Below, piece by piece: positions 53,817 to 59,409 of a stretch of 64,000 bases of DNA. This DNA is from an uncultured Tissierellia bacterium (GTDB taxonomy: Bacteria; Bacillota; Clostridia; Tissierellales; Peptoniphilaceae). The position numbers and the translations under genes were made by a program. The stretch spans positions 157,980-221,979 of the forward strand of contig CABTWE010000001.1 of assembly GCA_902488465.1 (NCBI GenBank), read 5' to 3'. The stretch's first letter is position 1. Each line of letters opens with the position of its first letter. The notes beneath the pieces are model-generated. The model did not search any database, was not told the DNA's origin, and was given only the letters and a program-made list of their open reading frames with translations.

Positions 53817-56400
53817 CGAACCAACTCTTGGCTTTGCTGCCTTCAACTTTGAGCTTAACGCCAATGTCGAAACTGTCTGTCATAATATCCTTGATGTCAT
53901 CCTTAATCAAATTAAATTCATTTTCCGGCACCTCAAAAATGAGTTCGTCGTGAATTGTAAGAATTAGTTTTGTCTTGTAACCGTTTTCTCTTAGATAGTC
54001 ATAAACCTTAACCATCGCAATCTTTATAATGTCCGCAGCACTTCCTTGAATTGGAGTGTTGAGTGCGATCCTTTCGCCGAAACCTCTGATGTTGAAGTTG
54101 TTGCTCCTTAGCTCCGGAACCATTCTACGCCTGTTGAAAAGCGTTGTAACATATCCTTTATCTTTCGCATCTTTCACAATTTCATTCATATATTTCTTTA
54201 TGTGCGGAAATTCTTTAAAATATTTGTCGATATATTCCTTCGCACTCTTTCTCGGAATGTCAAGCTGTCTTGAAAGACCGTAGTCGCTTATGCCATAAAT
54301 AATGCCGAAGTTTGTTGCCTTTGCGTGTGACCTTTGAAGCGCAGTGACCTCGTCGTATGGCACGTGGAAAACTTCAGAAGCGGTTCTCCTGTGAATATCC
54401 ATCTCACCTTTAAAACCTTCAATCATCTTTGTTTCACCGCTTATAGCAGCCATGAGCCTGAGCTCAATTTGTGAATAGTCCAAATCGTAAAGCTCGGCAC
54501 CATCTTTCGCTACAAAAACTTTTCTAAGCGCTCTGCCTTTCTCGGTTCTAGTCGGAATATTTTGAAGATTCGGCTCGGTTGAACTGATTCTACCGGTTGC
54601 AGTAATCGTTTGATTGAAAGTGGATCTTAGTCTTCCGTCGTCGTCAATCAAATCTAAAATCCCGTCGACATAAGTGCTCTTGAGCTTTGTGTCCTCTCTA
54701 TATTCAGTGATAAGTCTCGGGAGCTCGTGGTCTTCGGAAAGCTTATCAAGTGTTTCCTTGTCCGTCGAATATCCGGTTTTGGTCTTTTTTACCGGTGGCA
54801 GTCCGAGTTTGTCAAACAAAATTTCACCGAGCTGTTTAGGGCTATTTATGTTAAACTCCTCGCCGGCAAGTTCGTAAATTTGTTCTTCCATACTCTTTAA
54901 GTTTGACTCGAACTCGTCTCCGAGGCTCACAAGTTTTTCACGGTCAATTAATACTCCAGTCTTTTCCATATCGGCAAGCACAACCGTAAGCGGCATCTCC
55001 ACGTCATACATAAGATGCTTCATTTCAAGCATTTCGAGCTCCATATCGAGTTCTTCGTGGAGCGCATTTAAAATATACAGAGTGTTTGAGATCGCCGCAT
55101 AAAAATCGTCCGTCAAAAGCTTGTCCACATCTTTTATCCTCTTATTCTTTTCCATAAATGTGTCGAAAGTCTCTATGGACTTGTGCTTTCTCGCAAAATA
55201 TTGCGACAGCTTCGACGTGTCGGTAGTAGGATCCATAAGATACATTCCTAAAGAAACGTCGAACTTAAACGGCGACTCCGCCGGCTCATCAAACAAAGTG
55301 TAAAGATCCTCTTTTATATTAAATCCGACAAGATTCTCCTGTTTCATCAAAAAGTCGTGAATTTTTTTATATTCAGTCGGTTTATTTATAATATACGACT
55401 TCTCGCCGTCGTAAAATGCAAACACAATCGGCTCCGCATGATGATAAGTATCCTTAAAAAACAATTTCGCAGAAACCGCCTTGCCTTCGAATGTATCGAG
55501 ATTGTCTTCTGTCACAATCGAATATTCTACCGGCTTAAAATCATCTTTTATTTCAATATCCTTAATAAAATCATTAAATTCAAGGGAACGATAAATTTTA
55601 TTTAATTCTTCCAAATCCGGCTCTTTTATCTTAAACTCGTCTTCGTCCGGCATTTCTGCATCAGTCTTGATTTTTCCAAGCTTGTAAGAAAGATATGCCA
55701 AATCCTTATTTTCTTCGAGCTTTTCCTTTCTGGACTTACCGCTTATCTTATCAATATTTTCATAAACACCGTCAAGAGAGCCATACTCGGCAATAAGAGA
55801 CTTACCAGTCTTGATGCCGATGCCCGGAACTCCCGGAATATTGTCCGACTGATCGCCCATAAGTGCCTTCAAATCCACAAGCTTCTCCGGTCCGAAGCCG
55901 TACTCCTCTTCCACCTGAGCTACATCGTATGTAACTGTGTCGGAAATACCCTTCTTTGTATAAAGCACATTAACCTTATCGTCGACAAGTTGCAAATAAT
56001 CTCTGTCGCCCGTAACGAGCAAAACTTTAAACTTATCCTTGAACTTATTCGCAAGCGAACCGGCGATATCGTCGGCTTCAAGTCCAACCTCCTCATAAGT
56101 CTTGATGCCTCGAGTCTCCAAAAGATTTATAAGAAGAGTAATTTGAAGAGAAAGCTCCGTCGGAAAACTATCCCTTGTCCCCTTGTAATCCTTATAAAGT
56201 TCCTTTCTGAAATTCGGTCCTTTCGCATCAAAAAGAACTGCAAGACGTGCAGGCTTATAGGTATCTATCAATTTGTCGAGCATTCTCACAAAACCGAAAA
56301 TCGCATTTGTTTGAATACCCTTTTTATTGGAAAGCGGTGGCATCGCATAAAAAGCACGATTAACCAAACTTGACCCATCTATTATTAAAAAATTATCCAT
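53806..56400 (-). CDS. polA: DNA polymerase I
   Basis: 864 residues. 5'-nuclease domain (about 1-290: IDGSSLVNRAFYAMPPL; GLEADDIAGSLA; GDQSDNIPGVPGIG). A middle region corresponds to the 3'-5' exonuclease but lacks its metal-binding carboxylates, as in many Gram-positives, so proofreading is unlikely. The polymerase domain follows: TATGRISSTEPNLQNIPTRT, DYSQIELRLMAAIS, the O-helix RSHAKATNFGIIYG, and ILTIHDELIFEVP. Start ATG 56400 (MDNFLIIDG) with GGGGG upstream. Confidence 0.96.
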   Translation of the reverse strand: MDNFLIIDGSSLVNRAFYAMPPLSNKKGIQTNAIFGFVRMLDKLIDTYKPARLAVLFDAKGPNFRKELYKDYKGTRDSFPTELSLQITLLINLLETRGIKTYEEVGLEADDIAGSLANKFKDKFKVLLVTGDRDYLQLVDDKVNVLYTKKGISDTVTYDVAQVEEEYGFGPEKLVDLKALMGDQSDNIPGVPGIGIKTGKSLIAEYGSLDGVYENIDKISGKSRKEKLEENKDLAYLSYKLGKIKTDAEMPDEDEFKIKEPDLEELNKIYRSLEFNDFIKDIEIKDDFKPVEYSIVTEDNLDTFEGKAVSAKLFFKDTYHHAEPIVFAFYDGEKSYIINKPTEYKKIHDFLMKQENLVGFNIKEDLYTLFDEPAESPFKFDVSLGMYLMDPTTDTSKLSQYFARKHKSIETFDTFMEKNKRIKDVDKLLTDDFYAAISNTLYILNALHEELDMELEMLEMKHLMYDVEMPLTVVLADMEKTGVLIDREKLVSLGDEFESNLKSMEEQIYELAGEEFNINSPKQLGEILFDKLGLPPVKKTKTGYSTDKETLDKLSEDHELPRLITEYREDTKLKSTYVDGILDLIDDDGRLRSTFNQTITATGRISSTEPNLQNIPTRTEKGRALRKVFVAKDGAELYDLDYSQIELRLMAAISGETKMIEGFKGEMDIHRRTASEVFHVPYDEVTALQRSHAKATNFGIIYGISDYGLSRQLDIPRKSAKEYIDKYFKEFPHIKKYMNEIVKDAKDKGYVTTLFNRRRMVPELRSNNFNIRGFGERIALNTPIQGSAADIIKIAMVKVYDYLRENGYKTKLILTIHDELIFEVPENEFNLIKDDIKDIMTDSFDIGVKLKVEGSKAKSWFDAK

Positions 56401-56419
56401 AAAGTCCCCCTTACCGTCT

Positions 56420-56448
56420 ATTATAAATGATAACCTCACCATTTTCAA
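56420..56448 (-). promoter_or_regulatory. Promoter of the polA operon
   Basis: -35 TTGAAA (56443-56448), 17-base spacer, -10 TATAAT (56420-56425) on the minus strand, 20 bases before polA. Confidence 0.85.
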
Positions 56449-56504
56449 GAAATAGAAATTTTATTGTAGAAATATAAAATAATTAAAAAAAATATAAAAA
56501 ACGC

Positions 56505-56533
56505 TTGCAATCAATAAATTTATCTGTTATAAT
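56505..56533 (+). promoter_or_regulatory. Promoter of tRNA-Leu
   Basis: -35 TTGCAA (56505-56510), 17-base spacer, -10 TATAAT (56528-56533), 20 bases before the tRNA. Confidence 0.82.
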
Positions 56534-56552
56534 AAGAATGTTCACTTGATGA

Positions 56553-56639
56553 GCCGAAGTGGCGGAATTGGCAGACGCACTGGATTCAAAATCCAGCGAT
56601 GGCAACATCATAAGGGTTCAAGTCCCTTCTCCGGCACCA
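56553..56639 (+). tRNA. tRNA-Leu, anticodon CAA
   Basis: 87 bases with a long variable arm, encoded CCA end, D loop GGCAGAC, anticodon stem CTGGA/TCCAG around loop TTCAAAA (anticodon CAA, reading UUG) and T-arm AAGGG-TTCAAGT-CCCTT. The acceptor stem is GCCGAAG against CTCCGGC, which leaves an A-C mismatch at 5:68; other positions pair. Monocistronic with its own promoter and terminator. Confidence 0.95.
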
Positions 56640-56648
56640 AAGAAAAAT

Positions 56649-56673
56649 AGACCCCGTGTGGGTCTTTTTTTTT
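56649..56673 (+). terminator. Terminator after tRNA-Leu
   Basis: A 6-bp stem AGACCC (56649-56654) with GGGTCT (56660-56665), loop of five, then a run of T. Confidence 0.88.
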
Positions 56674-56682
56674 GTGTTTTTA

Positions 56683-56804
56683 TTTGCGGTTATTTTCGCG
56701 AGAAACACTTGATTCAATATTTCAGTCGCTGCGACGTACTTGCCAGTACGTCTCACTCCTAAAATATTTCATCTAAGCGTTTCTCATCGAAAATTCCTCG
56801 CAAA
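56683..56804. repeat. 122-bp imperfect palindrome
   Basis: A long inverted repeat: TTTGCG at 56683-56688 matches CGCAAA at 56799-56804, ATTTTCG..GAGAAAC matches GTTTCTC..CGAAAAT, and the tip is a perfect 8-bp stem GACGTACT (56733-56740) / AGTACGTC (56745-56752) with loop TGCC. The arms are about 58 bases with scattered mismatches. No gene is visible in it; the short open frames here are chance. Confidence 0.78.
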
Positions 56805-56875
56805 TTTAGGGGTGTTTGCGTTGATTTCAGCGATAAATCTTTTAAAATGTATGATATTGCCAGCGCCGCCCGTAA

Positions 56876-56919
56876 CGGCAGGCATACGTTGTGACGTTAG
56901 TAGCAACGATGTCCTGCCG
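56876..56919. repeat. Hairpin repeat, copy 1
   Basis: Arms CGGCAGG (56876-56882) / CCTGCCG (56913-56919) with an inner CGTTG (56887-56891) / CAACG (56904-56908). The 28 bases 56886-56913 recur at 63973-64000 with three differences. GC-rich against an AT-rich surrounding. Confidence 0.7.
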
Positions 56920-56933
56920 CCGTAAAAGAAAAC

Positions 56934-57006
56934 CTTTACATAACCCCAATCAAAAAGCACACAATTGCGTGTGCTTAAAACTTTATTTAATATTCAATTC
57001 CCTCTT
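56934..57006. repeat. 73-bp direct repeat, left copy
   Basis: Matches 62004-62076 in the same orientation, 67 of 73 positions by my count, no gaps. Contains the terminator and the last codons of hicB. Confidence 0.85.
56951..56976 (-). terminator. Terminator of hicAB
   Basis: Stem AAGCACAC (56955-56962) / GTGTGCTT (56969-56976), then U-rich on the minus strand. Confidence 0.8.
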
Positions 57007-57402
57007 TAGACCCTCTGTTAATACGCTGGAAAAGTTTATATCACTTGATTTTGCCATCTCGTTTAGATAGCTTGGTATAGTGACGGTTTTCTTTATCGTC
57101 TTTGAACTTGTACGTCTTATATAATCGTCCATATCTATATCAATCATAGTTTTAAAACTTAAAGCCATATCGGAATATCCATCATCTTCAATCTTAACAT
57201 CTTCAAAATTCGTCGGTTTCGGTAATTCTTTCCCCTCTATATAGTCATCATATAAAGCACAACCTAAAAAATCTTCTGCCATATAATAACCTTCACATAC
57301 ACTGTCCGAACAAGTGGCTCCTGTATTGATGTCAGGGAAAACAATTGAATAACCGTCGCTTTCCTTGTCCTTATAAAAAATAGCCGGATAAATTAATTTC
57401 AT
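56983..57402 (-). CDS. hicB: HicB-type antitoxin
   Basis: 139 residues. N-terminal HicB fold (KLIYPAIFYKDKESDGYSIVFPDINTGATCSD) and C-terminal DNA-binding ribbon-helix-helix part (KKTVTIPSYLNEMAKSSDINFSSVLTEGLKREL). It neutralises HicA and represses the operon. Start at 57402 with TAGGGAG; the longer reading to 57456 would overlap hicA's end. The toxin gene is 37 bases upstream, in the hicA-hicB order. Its 3' end is nearly duplicated at 62053. Confidence 0.92.
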   Translation of the reverse strand: MKLIYPAIFYKDKESDGYSIVFPDINTGATCSDSVCEGYYMAEDFLGCALYDDYIEGKELPKPTNFEDVKIEDDGYSDMALSFKTMIDIDMDDYIRRTSSKTIKKTVTIPSYLNEMAKSSDINFSSVLTEGLKRELNIK

Positions 57403-57439
57403 ACAATCACACTCCCTAATTATATAGTAAGGAGCAGGG

Positions 57440-57634
57440 CTACTTAAGCCCCGCATCTTTCAATATCTTTTGCTCCGTGCCTTTTTTGAGCTCTTTGCCT
57501 TCATGATACGGAACAACGACGACCTTACCGGTTTCCGGATTTTCATACTTTCTGTGAGAACCGCCATTGTTAGGTTTCCTTCGATAGCCGTTTTTCTCTA
57601 AAAGTTTGATAATCTCTTTAGCCGTCATTGGCAT
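57440..57634 (-). CDS. hicA: HicA-type mRNA interferase toxin
   Basis: 64 residues, double-stranded-RNA-binding-like fold. KEIIKLLEKNGYRRKPNNGGSHRKY carries the catalytic His27 and the C-terminal GTEQKILKDAGLK is conserved. Cuts mRNA when free of HicB. AGGAGTAAAT is before the ATG. Transcribed from a promoter overlapped by an inverted repeat, likely bound by HicB. Confidence 0.93.
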   Translation of the reverse strand: MPMTAKEIIKLLEKNGYRRKPNNGGSHRKYENPETGKVVVVPYHEGKELKKGTEQKILKDAGLK

Positions 57635-57657
57635 ATTTACTCCTCCTTACATATAAT

Positions 57658-57690
57658 ATTATACCACTTCATACGTATAACATCAAGTGG
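57658..57690 (-). promoter_or_regulatory. hicAB promoter with inverted-repeat operator
   Basis: -35 TTGATG (57681-57686), 17-base spacer, -10 TATAAT (57658-57663) on the minus strand. Arms CCACTT (57664-57669) and AAGTGG (57685-57690) lie across the spacer and -35, a probable HicB autorepression site. Confidence 0.75.
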
Positions 57691-57776
57691 TTTCAAAAGA
57701 TTTATATAATTCTTATTGGTATGATACACATAAAGTGGACAGTCTAATTAATTAAATACCCACAAAAGGAGAGAAA

Positions 57777-58046
57777 ATGAGTAAAATTATGCGAGGTCAC
57801 GAAAGCGAAATTATCTTGTTTGAGGCCGCCGCCCGAGAACTGAAACGGCTGGGTGCCGTTCCGCTGCCGACAGCCGAAAGTATTAAGTCAGAGCTCGCCG
57901 CGCTGAATGCCAAAAAGGAAAAGCTCCTTGCGGAATACAAGACGGCAAGAAGCGAAGCGCAGGAATACGCCACGATAAAGCATAACGTGGATACGCTGCT
58001 GTCCGTTTCGAAGGAGCAAACAAAAGAAAAATCAAAAATTTTATAA
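57777..58046 (+). pseudogene. Remnant resembling a conjugative relaxase C-terminus
   Basis: An 89-residue frame with an apparent ribosome binding site (AAAGGAGAG). The protein (SEIILFEAAARELKRLGAVP, LPTAESIKSELAALNAKKEK and on) is helical and reads like the C-terminal tail of relaxases from Firmicutes integrative elements; the nuclease domain is absent. Base use is foreign: 67 of the 120 bases 57841-57960 are G or C (56%) by my count, against a plainly AT-rich neighbourhood. Alternatively it could be a small expressed coiled-coil protein. A trace of mobile-element passage is the better reading. Confidence 0.55.
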
Positions 58047-58063
58047 ATATTTCTGTTATCTAC

Positions 58064-58092
58064 TTGCTATCAGATATAGCATATGCTATAAT
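58064..58092 (+). promoter_or_regulatory. Promoter of the XRE-AAA-subtilase module
   Basis: -35 TTGCTA (58064-58069), 17-base spacer, -10 TATAAT (58087-58092). The first palindromic operator covers the spacer and -10. Confidence 0.78.
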
Positions 58093-58124
58093 ATTATCAT
58101 GGCATGATTATAGCATATGCTATA
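58075..58124. promoter_or_regulatory. Twin 16-bp palindromic operators
   Basis: The perfect palindrome TATAGCATATGCTATA occurs at 58075-58090 and again at 58109-58124, 34 bases (about three helical turns) apart centre to centre. The pair lies over the promoter and just upstream of the XRE gene, as expected for a cooperatively binding repressor. Confidence 0.88.
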
Positions 58125-58139
58125 TTTGGAGGTGTACCA

Positions 58140-58340
58140 ATGACATTTTCTGAATTTGTCATTACCGTTCGTAAAAAGCTCAAATTAAGTCAGAAACAAT
58201 TGGCAAGTGCAATTAATGTTAGCTATTCTACAATTAACCGTTGGGAAAACGGTCATGTTATACCAAGCAACTTAGCGGTGAAAAGTTTTTATGATTTTTG
58301 CGAAAACAACTTCATCGACATTCCCGATGGCTTGTTGTGA
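58140..58340 (+). CDS. Small XRE-family repressor
   Basis: 66 residues, essentially one helix-turn-helix domain (LSQKQLASAINVSYSTINRWENGHVIPS) with a short hydrophobic/acidic tail (NNFIDIPDGLL). Start at ATG 58140, five bases after GGAGGTG; an upstream in-frame ATG at 58104 lies in the operator. First gene of the ATPase-protease module, likely autorepressing through the twin palindromes. Confidence 0.88.
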   Translation: MTFSEFVITVRKKLKLSQKQLASAINVSYSTINRWENGHVIPSNLAVKSFYDFCENNFIDIPDGLL

Positions 58341-58383
58341 CACAAAATATCTTTCATCGTTTAATGTTAGGAGGTAATAGCAT

Positions 58384-59409
58384 ATGGCAAGAGCAGATTT
58401 GCTTTGTGAATTAATTAAATATGGATTAAATAACGACAATATAAGTTTTAGGAAAGCCGCAGAAGCATTATGTGCCGAAGAACGTGCAAAACAACATACT
58501 GTTTTAGCGACAAAAATTGAAGAATTATTAAAAACCAGTATCAGACATATTCCGAAGGAAACCGTCGCTCCTCCGGCGATCATCCGTGGCGGAATAAATG
58601 AGAAGAGTTTATTTACAGAAACAATTCCTCACAAAAGATTGGATCACTTAATCCTTCCGATGCATGTAAAATCCACCTGCCAAGATTTGATTGTAGAGCA
58701 AAACCGTTCTGATCTATTACAATCTTATGGAATAGAACCACGCAACAAACTTCTTCTCATTGGCCCCCCTGGAAACGGAAAAACTTCATTATCGGAAGCC
58801 ATCGCAGAGGCGTTAATGGTTCCCTTACTCACGGTTAGATACGAAAGTATTATTGGCTCATATCTTGGCGAAACAGCTTCAAGATTATCTAAACTTTTTG
58901 AATACGCAAAAACGAGGCGGTGCGTTTTATTCTTTGATGAATTTGAAACATTAGGAAAAGAACGAGGTGATATTCACGAATCTGGAGAAATAAAACGTGT
59001 TGTTAGTTCCTTGCTCATGCAAATTGACGCACTTCCCAGTTATGTTGTTGCAATCGCAGCAACTAATCATGATACTCTGCTTGATAAGGCTGCGTGGCGT
59101 AGATTTCAAATTAAACTTGAAATCCCGAAACCAACAAGAAGCAACCTGGAAGAATACTATTGTTTTTTTGAAAAAGAAAGAGATTTTAAGTTTGGTCTGC
59201 AGCCGAGTACCTTGGCTAAAAAAACTTTAGGTATTAGTTATGCAGAAGCAGAAGAATTTGCTTTATCTGTTTATAGACAATACGTATTAAACCTTCCCAA
59301 TGATGATTCCAAAAAAATCACCCAGACAGCAATTCAAAATTGGCAATCTCAAGTAATTGAGGCAAATAAAAATAAAGGAGGTGTCGAAACATGCCCGACA
59401 GACCTTTAA
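58384..59409 (+). CDS. AAA+ ATPase paired with a subtilase
   Basis: 341 residues. The first about 95 residues are helical and of no recognised domain. Then an AAA+ domain: Walker A GPPGNGKT (127-134), Walker B FFDEF (183-187), sensor-1 AATNHD, and Arg pair in AAWRRFQ as probable Arg finger. It resembles the FtsH/CDC48-type AAA core without substrate domains. GGAGGT precedes the ATG. It overlaps the protease gene by 19 bases, so the two work together. Possibly it unfolds or gates substrates for the protease, or holds it inactive. Confidence 0.85.
   Translation: MARADLLCELIKYGLNNDNISFRKAAEALCAEERAKQHTVLATKIEELLKTSIRHIPKETVAPPAIIRGGINEKSLFTETIPHKRLDHLILPMHVKSTCQDLIVEQNRSDLLQSYGIEPRNKLLLIGPPGNGKTSLSEAIAEALMVPLLTVRYESIIGSYLGETASRLSKLFEYAKTRRCVLFFDEFETLGKERGDIHESGEIKRVVSSLLMQIDALPSYVVAIAATNHDTLLDKAAWRRFQIKLEIPKPTRSNLEEYYCFFEKERDFKFGLQPSTLAKKTLGISYAEAEEFALSVYRQYVLNLPNDDSKKITQTAIQNWQSQVIEANKNKGGVETCPTDL

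Noticed and set aside
56559..56762. Frame running through tRNA-Leu and its terminator
   Set aside because: The tRNA explains the first part and the palindrome the rest.
56683..56952. Insertion sequence or integrase gene near the tRNA-Leu
   Set aside because: No transposase or integrase frame is present, and I found no repeat of the tRNA 3' end at the far side of the island, so a classic tRNA-integrated element is not supported.
58272..58583. 103-residue minus-strand frame across the XRE/AAA junction
   Set aside because: No ribosome binding site; it lies opposite two well-supported genes.
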